From Kribbella qitaiheensis (GTDB lineage Bacteria; Actinomycetota; Actinomycetes; Propionibacteriales; Kribbellaceae), in NCBI RefSeq assembly GCF_014217565.1, contig NZ_CP043661.1:4216001-4280000 (forward strand): a stretch of 64,000 nt of DNA, read 5' to 3'. Below the pieces are notes generated by a model, which made no database searches, had not been told where the DNA came from, and worked only from the letters and a program-made list of their open reading frames with translations. Of the stretch, positions 50,581-58,895 are shown piece after piece. Both the position numbers and the translations under genes were made by a program. Position 1 is the first letter of the stretch, and the number at the start of each line of letters is the position of its first letter.

Positions 50581-50855
50581 GATGGTGCTCCTTCGGTGGA
50601 TGCCTGCCGGGGCCGGCGAGACGCGGTCAGCAGACGCCGTACGGGCGTGCTGTCCGCCGAGCGCGCTACCCAGAGCACGACGGCGATATAGAGAATCTGT
50701 TCGGGGATCCGCTGCCAGAGCGGGGTCGCGCTTTCGCCGTTCGCGAACGACACATCGGCGACGGCATCGTAGATGTTGGCCGGGAGCAACATCACGAACA
50801 GGGCGGCGAGGCTCAGCCCGGCTGCCCACCTGGTTGACGCGATCATCGGGATCAT
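50571..50855 (-). CDS. Small membrane protein (DoxX-like fragment size)
   Basis: 94 residues. Two hydrophobic helices, AAGLSLAALFVMLLPANIYD and IPEQILYIAVVLWVARSADS, around an acidic loop, then a basic tail. L-P-A-N-I-Y-D-A recalls the second helix of DoxX-like proteins, but the protein is shorter than that family, so the link is weak. It may start at ATG 50855 or at 50846. It is translated together with the four-helix protein that follows and is divergent from a MerR gene across a symmetric site. Confidence 0.72.
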   Translation of the reverse strand: MIPMIASTRWAAGLSLAALFVMLLPANIYDAVADVSFANGESATPLWQRIPEQILYIAVVLWVARSADSTPVRRLLTASRRPRQASTEGAPSWN

Positions 50856-50865
50856 TCCTTGTCTT

Positions 50866-50882
50866 GGATAGCCACGCTATCC
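50866..50882. promoter_or_regulatory. Inverted repeat GGATAGC-CAC-GCTATCC
   Basis: Perfect 7-bp arms with a 3-bp spacer (50866-50882), followed by a second looser dyad ATGGA...TCCAT (about 50887-50907). It lies 10 bases from the small membrane gene start and 52 bases from the MerR start, and is the probable MerR-controlled divergent promoter. Confidence 0.6.
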
Positions 50883-50934
50883 GTTAATGGACACTGGTAC
50901 TATCCATCACAGGCGACGAGGAGGCAAGTGGATT

Positions 50935-51576
50935 TTGCGGATCGCTGAGTTGAGCCGGGTCTCCGGGGTGCCGGTGCCCACGATCAAGTACTACCTGCGC
51001 GAAAGCCTGCTTCCCCCCGGCGAGCTGACCAGCCCGAACCAGGCGAGCTACGGCGAGCTCCACGTACGCCGGTTGCGACTCGTACGCGCCTTGATCGACC
51101 TCGCCGGCGTGCCTGTCGCCCAGGTGAAGGAGATCTTGGCCGGGCTGGACTCGGAAACGATGTCCCTACACGACCAGATCGGCCGCGCCCACCGCGCGAT
51201 CATCTCGCGCCGGCAGCTCACCTCAGCCCCACAGGACAGCACCACCGAAGCAGCCGCCGCCCAGGTCGAAGCCCTGATCAAGTCCCGCGACTGGAAGGTC
51301 GAGGCCGACGCCCCCGCACTCACGACCTTGACGGAGACGCTCGCGACCATGCGCTCCCTCGGCCAGGATCACCTCGCCAACCTCCTCGACGCCTACGCCG
51401 ACGCCGTCGAGAAGTTCACCGCCCTAGAGGTCGCCGCCGTCACCTCCGGCCCCGACCACACCACCCCCGGCCAAATCGCCGAAAGCGTCATCATCGGCAC
51501 CATCCTCGGCGAAACCCTCATCTCGTCCCTCCGCCTCCTATCCCAAGAATCCACCTCAGCCCACCGCTGGACCTAG
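50935..51576 (+). CDS. MerR family transcriptional regulator
   Basis: 213 residues from TTG 50935 (LRIAELSRVSGVPVPTIKYY), with AGGAGG-like sequence about nine bases upstream; a longer frame to 50887 would add an unlikely leader. The helix-turn-helix and wing are IAELSRVSGVPVPTIKYYLR and LPPGELTSPNQASYGELHVR, the T-I-K-Y-Y-x-R form of MerR. The C-terminal half is helical, without a Cys-rich metal site, so it is likely a sensor of organic compounds. It is divergent from two membrane-protein genes. Confidence 0.9.
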   Translation: MRIAELSRVSGVPVPTIKYYLRESLLPPGELTSPNQASYGELHVRRLRLVRALIDLAGVPVAQVKEILAGLDSETMSLHDQIGRAHRAIISRRQLTSAPQDSTTEAAAAQVEALIKSRDWKVEADAPALTTLTETLATMRSLGQDHLANLLDAYADAVEKFTALEVAAVTSGPDHTTPGQIAESVIIGTILGETLISSLRLLSQESTSAHRWT

Positions 51577-51631
51577 CTCGATCAGCCGTCGTGGTCCTCT
51601 GTGCGAAGTGGGATGAGTAGCCCCGACGGTG

Positions 51632-51979
51632 TCAGTGGCGTCGATGTCCGCCCGCGTCTTGCGATGCTGCAGAGGTGAAGTCGGGATTCCACCGCACGGC
51701 GATTCCGTCGCGGCGACCGATCTGTTCGAGTCGTTCGGTCAGGCGACGCTGGAGCTGACCGAGCTCCTCAGCGCCGGCGGCCTCGGCAGACAGCGCCAGC
51801 CCTTCGGCTGTCGCGCGCATCCTGCAGGTTGCTCCGCCGAAGTCGACCAGGAGCCCGCCGTCGTCGTCGAGCTGAGCCTGGATGCCGCCTGGCCGATGAG
51901 CGAAGTGCTTGGCGAACTGCTCCAGGTAGCGATCCGCTCTGCCAGTCACCACGAGTGCCTCTGAGCCGGTCATCGCCAT
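51632..51979 (-). CDS. DUF2218 domain-containing protein
   Basis: 115 residues from ATG 51979 with AAAGGAGA just upstream. It reads VVTGRADRYLEQFAKHFAHR, then DFGGATCRMRATAEGLALSA and a helical LGQLQRRLTERLEQIGRR. This Arg/His pattern (Y-L-x-Q-F-x-K-H-F-x-H-R) is diagnostic for DUF2218, small proteins often coupled to siderophore or iron genes and of unproven role. It is divergent from a TetR gene; the promoter TTGACACTGTGTATCG lies in the gap. Confidence 0.85.
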   Translation of the reverse strand: MAMTGSEALVVTGRADRYLEQFAKHFAHRPGGIQAQLDDDGGLLVDFGGATCRMRATAEGLALSAEAAGAEELGQLQRRLTERLEQIGRRDGIAVRWNPDFTSAASQDAGGHRRH

Positions 51980-52042
51980 CTCTCCTTTCACTTTTACGAT
52001 ACACAGTGTCAAGGTCAATGCGATCTGTCTATAGGCAGGACG

Positions 52043-52059
52043 AGCTGTAAGGTACAGCT
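52043..52059. promoter_or_regulatory. TetR operator abutting the start codon
   Basis: AGCTGTA-AGG-TACAGCT, a perfect 7-bp inverted repeat (52043-52059) ending directly before the GTG of the TetR gene at 52060; a second short dyad CTGTCTATAGGCAG lies at about 52025-52038. Occupation would block either initiation of transcription or the start of translation of a near-leaderless message. Confidence 0.6.
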
Positions 52060-52623
52060 GTGCCGAAGCTGTGGAACGTCACGATCGAGGCGCACCGCAA
52101 CGCGGTGCGCGACGCGACCCTGACCGCGACCGCAGCACTGGTCGCCGAGCACGGTCCGGCCGCGGTGACGATGTCGCAGATCGCCAAAGAGACAGGCATC
52201 GGCCGCGCGACCCTCTACAAGTACTTTCCCGACGTAGAGACGATCCTCACCGCCTGGCACGAGCGGCAGGTCCAGTCGCACCTGGACCAGCTCGCGGCGA
52301 TCCGCGACCGCGCAGACTCCCCCGCCGAACGACTAGAGGCCGTCCTGGCGGCGTACGCCGTGCTTTCGCACCAGCACCCCGGATCCGACCTCGCCACCTC
52401 GCTCCACCGAGCCGACCACGTCAGCCAGGCCCGGCAGCACCTCCACACCTTCATCCGAGACCTACTGTCGGACGCCGCCGCAGCCGGCGATGTCCGCACA
52501 GACGTCCCTCCCGGCGAGCTCGCGATCTACTGCCTCCACGCCCTCACCGCCGCCGGCGCCCTACCCACCAAAGCCGCCATCCACCGCCTGGTAGCAGTAA
52601 CCCTGACAGCCCTCCACCCGTGA
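52060..52623 (+). CDS. TetR/AcrR family transcriptional regulator
   Basis: 187 residues from GTG 52060. Helix-turn-helix VTMSQIAKETGIGRATLYKY with FPDVETILTAWHERQ, the L-Y-K-Y-F-P form of TetR. The C-terminal part is all-helical with LLSDAAAAGDVRTDVPPGEL. It is divergent from the DUF2218 gene, which it most likely represses together with itself through the operator at 52043. Its stop codon abuts that of the convergent dnaB gene without a gap. Confidence 0.92.
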   Translation: MPKLWNVTIEAHRNAVRDATLTATAALVAEHGPAAVTMSQIAKETGIGRATLYKYFPDVETILTAWHERQVQSHLDQLAAIRDRADSPAERLEAVLAAYAVLSHQHPGSDLATSLHRADHVSQARQHLHTFIRDLLSDAAAAGDVRTDVPPGELAIYCLHALTAAGALPTKAAIHRLVAVTLTALHP

Positions 52624-54480
52624 TCAGCCGTCGTGGGCCATATCCACGAACCGCGAGTAGTGGCCCTGGAACGCCACAACGATGTCTGCGGTCGGGCCGT
52701 TGCGGTGCTTGGCCACGATGAAGTCCGCTTCACCGGGCCGAGTGGACTCCCGCTCGTAGGCGTCTTCGCGGTGCAACAGGATGACCAAGTCGGCATCCTG
52801 TTCGAGCGAGCCTGATTCGCGGAGGTCGGAGGCCATCGGGCGTTTGTCGGAGCGTTGTTCGGAGCCTCGGTTGAGCTGGCAGATGGCGATGACGGGGAGT
52901 TCGAGTTCCTTGGCGAGGAGCTTGATGGAGCGGGAGAACTCGGAGACCTCGAGTTGGCGGGACTCGACCTTCTTGCCGGACGTCATCAGCTGGAGGTAGT
53001 CGATGACGATCAGCTTCAGGTCGTGGCGCTGCTTGAGGCGGCGGGCCTTGGCGCGGATCTCCATCATGGTGAGGTTCGGCGAGTCGTCGATGAACAGCGG
53101 CGCCTCGGACACCTCGCCCATCTTGCGCGCCAGCCGGGCCCAGTCCTCGTCGGTCATCTTGCCGTTGCGCATGTGGTGCAGCGGCACCTTCGCCTCCGCC
53201 GAGAGCAACCGCATGGTGATCTCGTTGCGGCTCATCTCCAGCGAGAAGACACACGACGTCAGGCCGTGCTTGATCGAAGCCGACCTGGCGAAGTCCAGCC
53301 CGAGCGTGGAGTTGTGGGTCGGGATCATCGACTTGCCGGCCAGGTACAGGTGGTCGTCGTTGTCGACCTCCACGCACCGCACCGGCACACTCGCGACCGG
53401 CTCGACCCGCTCCAGCCGACGGTCGGAATCGCCGATGATGCCGGTCGAGACACCGTGCCCGATGACCTCGCGCGGCGCCGATCGCGGCACCAGCGGAGTC
53501 AGCCCGGAGTTGCCTCCCATGGCGCTGTACAGATCCAGCGTCGTGCAGACGACGGACTGGCCTCCGTCCTCGACGACCCACTGGTGGTTCGCGTCGGCGA
53601 TGAGGGTGGTGTGGTCGGAGAAAATGAGCTCGTAGCAGGGCCGGTCGTACAGCACCTCGGTGGCGGCGACCACCCGGGTGGGGCGGCCGTCGGCGTCGAT
53701 CAGCTCGTCGCCGGCCGCGACCTCGCCCATCGTGGTCCAGCCGGTCGGTGTCGGCAGCGGGGTGTCCAGCGCCAGCGCCTTACCCATCGCCGGCCGGGCC
53801 GCGACGATGACCATCTGGCCGGGGTGCAGGCCGTTGGTGAGCTCGTCGAGGTCGGTGAAGCCGGTCGGGACGCCGACCATCGCGTCACCGCGGGAGTCGA
53901 TCGCCTCGATCTCGTCGAGGGCGCCCTCCATGATGTCCTTCAGCGGCGCGTAGTCCTCGGTGGTGCGCTTCTCGGTGACCGAGTAGATCTCCGCTTGCGC
54001 CTGGTCGACGACATCGTCGACCTCACCCTCACCGGCGTACCCGATCTGGACGATCTTGGTCCCGGCCTCGACCAGGCGGCGCAGGATCGCCTTCTCCCGG
54101 ACGATGTGCGCGTAGTACCCGGCGTTCGCGGCGAGCGGCACCGAGGCGACCAGGGTGTGCACGTACGGCGCGCCGCCGATCCGCGCCATCTCGCCACGCT
54201 TGGCCAGCTCGGCGGCGACAGTGATCGCGTCAGCCGGCTCGCCCCGGGCATACAGGTCGGTGACCGCGTCGAAGACGATCTCGTGCGCCGGCCGGTAGAA
54301 GTCCGTGCCCCGCAGGGTCTCGATCACGTCCGCGATCGCGTCCTTGCTGAGCATCATCGCGCCGAGCACACACTGCTCGGCGGCCAGGTCCTGGGGTGGG
54401 GTCCGGTCGAAACCCAGCTGTGGGGAGCGCTCTTCGTTCCCGCCGCCGCCCGGCCCCCCGCGGAACTCCGCAACGCTCAC
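52624..54480 (-). CDS. dnaB: Replicative DNA helicase DnaB with intein
   Basis: 618 residues as translated; about 462 after removal of a 156-residue intein. GTG 54480 follows GAGGAGG. The N-terminal domain (DLAAEQCVLGAMMLSKDAIA) and the RecA-like domain with RPAMGK...STLGLDFARSAS (Walker A, split by the intein between Lys and Ser), CVFSLEMSRNEITMRLLSAE, LIVIDYLQLMTSGKKVESRQ (Walker B) and AICQLNRGSEQRSDKRPMAS are all present. It unwinds DNA at the replication fork as a hexamer. The mature protein cannot bind ATP until splicing restores G-K-S-T. It is in its usual actinobacterial isolation, with the MATE gene divergent across an AT-richer region. Confidence 0.97.
   Translation of the reverse strand: MSVAEFRGGPGGGGNEERSPQLGFDRTPPQDLAAEQCVLGAMMLSKDAIADVIETLRGTDFYRPAHEIVFDAVTDLYARGEPADAITVAAELAKRGEMARIGGAPYVHTLVASVPLAANAGYYAHIVREKAILRRLVEAGTKIVQIGYAGEGEVDDVVDQAQAEIYSVTEKRTTEDYAPLKDIMEGALDEIEAIDSRGDAMVGVPTGFTDLDELTNGLHPGQMVIVAARPAMGKALALDTPLPTPTGWTTMGEVAAGDELIDADGRPTRVVAATEVLYDRPCYELIFSDHTTLIADANHQWVVEDGGQSVVCTTLDLYSAMGGNSGLTPLVPRSAPREVIGHGVSTGIIGDSDRRLERVEPVASVPVRCVEVDNDDHLYLAGKSMIPTHNSTLGLDFARSASIKHGLTSCVFSLEMSRNEITMRLLSAEAKVPLHHMRNGKMTDEDWARLARKMGEVSEAPLFIDDSPNLTMMEIRAKARRLKQRHDLKLIVIDYLQLMTSGKKVESRQLEVSEFSRSIKLLAKELELPVIAICQLNRGSEQRSDKRPMASDLRESGSLEQDADLVILLHREDAYERESTRPGEADFIVAKHRNGPTADIVVAFQGHYSRFVDMAHDG
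53311..53778 (-). other. Class 3 mini-intein in DnaB
   Basis: 156 residues, from ALALDTPLPTPTGWTTMGEV to HLYLAGKSMIPTHN, followed by extein Ser. Residue 1 is Ala, not Cys or Ser, so the usual N-terminal nucleophile is missing. The Trp-Cys-Thr triplet of class 3 inteins is present: Trp in DANHQWVVED (block B), Cys in VPVRCVEVDNDD (block F) and Thr in IPTHN (block G). The middle has no homing-endonuclease motif, only about 60 residues of linker with GGQSVVCTTLDLYSAMGG. It splits the Walker A sequence at Gly-Lys/Ser-Thr. Splicing should begin at the block F Cys. Confidence 0.92.
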
Positions 54481-54938
54481 TCGTCCGACCTCCTCGTCCG
54501 CCACCCGAACCCACATCGCACCCGCACGCGCCAGCGCCGCACAGACGCGGATCCAGCACGTTTTCGAACAACTGATCGAATGGTAACCAGCAGCGCCGAC
54601 ACTTTCTACCGGCACATCCGCAGGCGTTCCCGACCCCGAGACTGCGGGCGGACGGTGTCAGTCACGCGACCGTACGCCCCGGACCCCGGACCCTGGTAGT
54701 CAGCCGTCCACAGGGGGTGTGGACAAGCCGTGCATAACCCGCCGATCAGGTGTGCACAGGTTGGGTATATCCCTGTGGATAGTTGGGGACGAAGATCCAC
54801 AACCTGCCTCTGACCTGCGAGTTTGTCTACCCACAACTGTGGAGAAGAAAAAGATTCGATACCCCCAGGTCCGATGCGCTGTCTCACTCCTTCCCCGCCC
54901 CACCACCCCGGGCAGGGACACAGGCGGCGCCAGGCACA
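54481..54938. other. Divergent region between dnaB and MATE gene with TCCACA repeats
   Basis: About 460 bases without a gene. From 54700 to 54850 it holds GTCCACA-GGGGG-TGTGGAC (54706-54724, perfect 7-bp arms), TTGTCCACA on the minus strand (54718-54726, a perfect actinobacterial DnaA box), TGTGGATAG (54774-54782, one mismatch to a DnaA box) within TATCC-CTGT-GGATA, and further CCACAAC and TGTGGAG words. This could be a DnaA-binding control region for dnaB. No AT-rich unwinding element or dnaA/dnaN is seen. Confidence 0.5.
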
Positions 54939-56264
54939 ATGATCCCCGTGCCCCTTACCTGGCCGGCCCAGGACCGGGAGATCCTCCGGCTGGCCGTGCC
55001 GGCGTTCTTCGCGCTGGTCTCCGAGCCGCTGATGCTGCTGGCCGACTCCGCGATCGTGGGACACCTCGGTACGCCGCAACTGGCGGCGCTGGGAGTCGCC
55101 GGGACGATCCTGCAGACCCTGGTCGGGATCTGCGTCTTTCTGGCCTACGGCACGACCTCCGCAGTGGCGAGGCGGATCGGCGCGGGTGACCACAAGGGAG
55201 CACTCGCGCAGGGCATCGACGGACTCTGGCTAGCCCTGCTGCTCGGCGTAGTACTGGCTGTTGCCGGGCTACTGCTGGCCCCGCTCGCGATAGCCGGGTT
55301 CCACCCTTCGCCGGACGTAGCGGACTACGCGGTCACCTACCTGCGGATCTCCTGCTTCGGCATACCGTCCATGCTCCTGCTGCTGGCAGCGACCGGCGTA
55401 CTGCGTGGTCTGCAGGACACCAAGACCCCCATGGTGGTCGCCATCTCGGCCAACCTGGTCAACATCGGTCTCAACCTCTTCCTGGTCTACGGCCTCAACC
55501 TGAACATCGCCGGCTCAGCACTCGGTACTGCGCTCGCCCAGACCGCGGCCGGAGTGGCACTGGTCGTCGTGGTGGTTCGTGGTGCTCGCAAGGACGGCGC
55601 CAAACTGCGGCCTGACCGCCCGGGGATCCTCGCCTCGGCGCACGCCGGCATCCCACTCGTAGTACGGACGATGACGCTGCGGGTCGCGATCGTGCTCACC
55701 ACCTTCGTAGCAACCTCACTCGGTACTACGTCGGTCGCGGCACACCAGGTCGCCTTCACACTGTGGACGTTCCTCGCCCTTGCGCTCGACGCGATCGCTA
55801 TCGCGGCCCAGGCGCTGACAGGACGATCACTGGGCGCAGGGGACGTCGCAGGCACCCGGGCGATCACCCGTCGGATGATGTGGTGGGGCCTGGGGTCGGG
55901 TGTGGTCAGCGGTCTGGCGCTGTGGGGTCTGCGAGACCTCTACGTGCCCTTGTTCACCACTGACCCCGAGGTGCGTCACACACTGGCCGCAGTACTGCTG
56001 GTTGCCGCGATCTGGCAGCCGATCAACGGTGTGGTGTTTGTACTGGACGGCGTACTGATCGGGGCGGGCGACGGGCCGTACCTGGCGGTGGCGGGGATCA
56101 TCGCGTTGATCCTGTTCGCACCGCTGGCGCTCAGCGTGCAGTGGCTCGACGGCGGGATCATCGCGCTGTGGTGGGCGTTCGGTGGGTACATGCTGCTGCG
56201 CTTCCTCACCCTGGTACTGCGCGAGCGCCGCGACGCCTGGCTGGTCACCGGCGCAGTCCGCTGA
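54939..56264 (+). CDS. MATE family efflux transporter (DinF-like)
   Basis: 441 residues from ATG 54939, twelve membrane helices in two similar halves. ILRLAVPAFFALVSEPLMLL followed by ADSAIVGHLGTPQLAALGVA is the first half signature (D-x-A-I-V-G-x-L-G), and VAAHQVAFTLWTFLALALDA plus AIAIAAQALTGRSLGAGDVA the second. This is the DinF branch, which exports cationic or peptide-like compounds in exchange for protons or sodium. It commonly sits next to dnaB in actinobacteria by conserved gene order. Reads divergently from dnaB. Confidence 0.95.
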   Translation: MIPVPLTWPAQDREILRLAVPAFFALVSEPLMLLADSAIVGHLGTPQLAALGVAGTILQTLVGICVFLAYGTTSAVARRIGAGDHKGALAQGIDGLWLALLLGVVLAVAGLLLAPLAIAGFHPSPDVADYAVTYLRISCFGIPSMLLLLAATGVLRGLQDTKTPMVVAISANLVNIGLNLFLVYGLNLNIAGSALGTALAQTAAGVALVVVVVRGARKDGAKLRPDRPGILASAHAGIPLVVRTMTLRVAIVLTTFVATSLGTTSVAAHQVAFTLWTFLALALDAIAIAAQALTGRSLGAGDVAGTRAITRRMMWWGLGSGVVSGLALWGLRDLYVPLFTTDPEVRHTLAAVLLVAAIWQPINGVVFVLDGVLIGAGDGPYLAVAGIIALILFAPLALSVQWLDGGIIALWWAFGGYMLLRFLTLVLRERRDAWLVTGAVR

Positions 56265-56276
56265 ATCAGCGAGCCT

Positions 56277-57270
56277 CTAGCGCCAAGGGTCGAGAGCATG
56301 TTTGCCAGTCGTCCGCCTTGCTTCGAGCTCCCGGAGTACCACTGGCCCGTCTGCCAACGGGTGGAGCTGTGGGCGACCTGGTGGATAGACGCCTTGGGCA
56401 ACGAGTCCATGCAGTTCGGTGAGCAGCGACCGGTACAGAGCCGGCGCAGCGGTGGCCAGGGCTCCGATGTGCAGTCCTTTGACCTGCACCGGGTTGGTGA
56501 ACACCAGGTCGCGAGTAGTCAGAGTGGCGTCTCCGGAGGATGCTCCGAACACGACGACTCGTCCGCTGATCGGCTTGGCGACGGACAGGCTGGCCGCGAA
56601 GGTAGTCCGTCCCACTGACTCCAGGACCAGGTCAACACCACCGGTCAGGCGGGTGACCTCCACCGCGAGGTCGGCACGCGCACTGTCCAGGACCTTATCG
56701 GCACCAAGCGCTAGTACGGCGTCATGCTTGGCTGGTGCGGCAGTAGCAATCACTCGGGCGCCGTAGTGGTGAGCAAGGCGGACGGCAGCCTGACCCACAC
56801 CGCCTGCCGCGGCGTGGATGAGCACGGTCTCACCTGGCTCGAGTCCGCCCAGGGGCTTCAGTGCTGCTAACGCGGTCGCCCAGTTCAGCACCAGACCGAG
56901 GGCCTCGGCATCGCTCCAACCCGACGGCACCGGAAGCACGCCGGCCCGCCGGCAACACGACGTACTCGGCGAAAGCGCCAGGGCCCGCACCGATGACATG
57001 GGTACCGATCGGGAAGGTATGTTCGACCTCTGGACCGACGCGGACGATCTCCCCGGCTGCTTCGAAGCCTGCGGCGTACGGCGGCTTCGGTCCTCCCCCG
57101 TAGCTGCCGTGCGTCTGCATGACGTCGGCGAAGTTGACCCCGGCAGCACCCACTCGCACCAGGTACTCGCCCGGCCCCGGCTCGGGGCGGCGTACGTCGG
57201 TCAGGATCAGGTCTCCCGGTCCGTGGTGCGACTGCTGGACCAGGGCTCGCATCGTCTCGTTGGTCTCCAT
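56277..57270 (-). pseudogene. Zinc-free quinone oxidoreductase (MDR family), frameshifted
   Basis: About 330 residues in two frames. ATG 57270 or 57252 begins MRALVQQSHHGPGDLIL, followed by LVRVGAAGVNFADVMQTHGS and AGFEAAGEIVRVGPEVEHTF (GroES-like domain). After GAFAEYVVLPAG the frame moves at GCGGGCC (plus strand about 56942-56950) and goes on VLPVPSGWSDAEALGLVLNW, VLIHAAAGGVGQAAVRLAHH (the A-A-G-G-V-G cofactor loop) to a normal end. Dropping one base joins LPAAGVLPVPSG. The enzyme reduces quinones or enones with NADPH. It lies downstream of a merR gene on the same strand with a MerR-type promoter between them, so it is probably inducible by electrophiles. Confidence 0.85.
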
Positions 57271-57280
57271 GCGCCGGAAC

Positions 57281-57310
57281 GTAGAACTCTCACGCAGGCG
57301 TCAAGGTCAA
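57281..57310 (-). promoter_or_regulatory. MerR-type promoter of the quinone oxidoreductase
   Basis: On the minus strand TTGACC (57305-57310) and TTCTAC (57281-57286) are spaced by 18 bases, the long spacer of MerR-controlled promoters, and the spacer holds an imperfect dyad ACCTTGACGC / GCGTGAGAGT. It overlaps the stop codon of the merR gene and lies 11-40 bases before the oxidoreductase start. Confidence 0.5.
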
Positions 57311-57651
57311 GCGGGGCGACCGACTTCGCGCAGGTAGGCGTCGAGCGCAGCCTGCTGAGCAGTGAGTACGGCGACCCGGCTCGCGAGCCGATCGCGGTAG
57401 TTCTCCACCTCGGCCACGAACTCGGAGCAGACCGACCCGGCGCCGAGGTTGGGCAGCAGATCCCGCACCAGGCGGACCGGCAATCCGGACTCCAGCAGCG
57501 AGCGGATCACCGCGACCCGGTCGATGGTGGACTGGCAGTAGTCGCGGTAGCCGTTGCTGAACCGGCCGGGGACGATCAGGCCTTCGTCCTCGTAGTACCG
57601 CAGCGATCTCGCGCTCACGCCGCTGGCCGTGGCGGCCGCACCGATCTTCAT
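57307..57651 (-). CDS. MerR family transcriptional regulator
   Basis: 114 residues from ATG 57651 (MKIGAAATASGVSARSLRYY). The helix-turn-helix and wing are complete: SGVSARSLRYYEDEGLIVPG and RFSNGYRDYCQSTIDRVAVI. The coiled-coil dimer helix follows, with one Cys in GAGSVCSEFVAEVENYRDRL that could sense thiol-reactive compounds. Short length suggests no separate ligand domain. It precedes the quinone oxidoreductase gene by 36 bases and probably twists its promoter open when activated. Confidence 0.92.
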   Translation of the reverse strand: MKIGAAATASGVSARSLRYYEDEGLIVPGRFSNGYRDYCQSTIDRVAVIRSLLESGLPVRLVRDLLPNLGAGSVCSEFVAEVENYRDRLASRVAVLTAQQAALDAYLREVGRPA

Positions 57652-57747
57652 ACCCGGAACCAACACCGTCCTGGCTCCTCTTCTTCCGGCCGGCTGTTCA
57701 GCTGACCTGTCCTTGCGGCATCGTGGTGCCTGGACGGAAGGAGCGGC

Positions 57748-58434
57748 ATGGCCGACGCGGACGACGAGCAGACCATCGGGCTGGACCCGGCGCACGCCAA
57801 GGGCGAGGACGAGGGCGCGCCTGGCGCGGAGGCCGCCGGCGAGGACCGTCGCGCCCGGGAGTGGGAGGCCGGTGCCGACCTGGCTGAGACCGCGGCCGTC
57901 GGCCCGGCGGACGACGACGCCGAGGCGCGGCGAATCCGGGACGACGAGGATGCCCGCGGCGAACGCGAGCGCCACGACACCCGGCGCCGGGTCGATGTGA
58001 ACCGGGCCGAGGCCGAAGTGGCGGAGGCGCTGCGGCTGGCTCATGCCGGCGAACGCGGCCGGGACAACTTTCGCTCCCACGCGGACTCCGAGCGCCGGCT
58101 CGCGCGGCAGGACTTCGATCGCGCCGCCCGGCTGGAAGCGGGTGCGGCCGGCCGGGATGATCCCGCCGCCGAGGCGGATCGCGACGCGGCCGGGCGGGCG
58201 CGTGTGTCCGGCACGATCGAGAACCTCCGGGCCAACCGTGATGACGCCACCGCCGACTCGTACGCCGCGGATGCCCGCGAATACCGCCGCGAGGCCGACG
58301 GCCGCAAGCTCGAGCAACCTCCTGCTGCCGAGGCGGTGCGCAATCCCCCGCAGCGCACGCCCCGGGCCCGCAAGAACCTCGGCCGCCGCAAACCCAAGAC
58401 CAAGGAACTCCGGGACTTCGGCCTGGGCGAGTAG
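57748..58434 (+). CDS. Charged, coiled-coil-rich hypothetical protein
   Basis: 228 residues from ATG 57748 with GAAGGAG upstream. Composition is extreme: Ala, Arg, Asp and Glu make up most of it, with runs such as EAEVAEALRLAHAGERGRDN and DAREYRREADGRKLEQ that would form long helices. No signal, membrane helix or known domain is visible. The tail RKNLGRRKPKTKELRDFGLG is basic and could bind nucleic acid. Codon use matches real genes, and the opposite strand gives only low-complexity frames. A colicin-like or stress-related coiled-coil protein is possible; no function is claimed. Confidence 0.6.
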   Translation: MADADDEQTIGLDPAHAKGEDEGAPGAEAAGEDRRAREWEAGADLAETAAVGPADDDAEARRIRDDEDARGERERHDTRRRVDVNRAEAEVAEALRLAHAGERGRDNFRSHADSERRLARQDFDRAARLEAGAAGRDDPAAEADRDAAGRARVSGTIENLRANRDDATADSYAADAREYRREADGRKLEQPPAAEAVRNPPQRTPRARKNLGRRKPKTKELRDFGLGE

Positions 58435-58526
58435 CCCCGCGTACGCGGCCAGGCGGCCGGACGAGACGCCGTACGCCGGTGCGCCGGTGCGCCGGTGCGG
58501 GTGCCGAACTGCCCCAGCGCGCGGGC

Positions 58527-58871
58527 TTAGGCCGTGATGTGGCCGAGCCGGATGACGAGCAGGTTCGCGGCGACGACCAGGACGAAGGCCGCGCCGAGGA
58601 GCCAGTGGTCGAGGCTCCACAACGCCAGCCCGGCCAGGCCGAAGAAGGCGACCTTGACGATGGTGGTGACGACCGGACTTCCGTAGTTCGCCTTCGGCGC
58701 CGCGAAAAGACCCCAGCCGACGGCGGCCAGGACGGGGAGCCCGATCGCGAGCAGGAGCTTGACCGGCGTACCGGCTCCGGTGTGCCAGCCCCACCAGGCG
58801 AAGATTCCCAGTACGGCCAGCTCGACCGCGAATGCCAGGCCCAGGTTGCCCCATCGCCAGATCTCCTGCAT
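58527..58871 (-). CDS. YrdB family (DUF2568) membrane protein
   Basis: 114 residues from ATG 58871 (MQEIWRWGNLGLAFAVELAV). Four membrane helices and the family phrase ELAVLGIFAWWGWHTGA, then GLPVLAAVGWGLFAAPKANY match the DUF2568/YrdB group of small integral membrane proteins of unknown role. It is divergent from a TetR gene, with two copies of a symmetric site in the gap, so it is very likely the TetR target, as seen for many YrdB genes. Confidence 0.88.
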   Translation of the reverse strand: MQEIWRWGNLGLAFAVELAVLGIFAWWGWHTGAGTPVKLLLAIGLPVLAAVGWGLFAAPKANYGSPVVTTIVKVAFFGLAGLALWSLDHWLLGAAFVLVVAANLLVIRLGHITA

Positions 58872-58895
58872 CGATCCCCACTCCTTCAATTTTGT

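Noticed and set aside
54700..54860. Possible chromosomal origin next to dnaB
   Set aside because: There are only a few DnaA-like boxes, no AT-rich unwinding element, and no dnaA or dnaN gene nearby.
58478..58500. Three tandem GCGCCGGT-like units
   Set aside because: Too short and too close to background GC composition to be meaningful.
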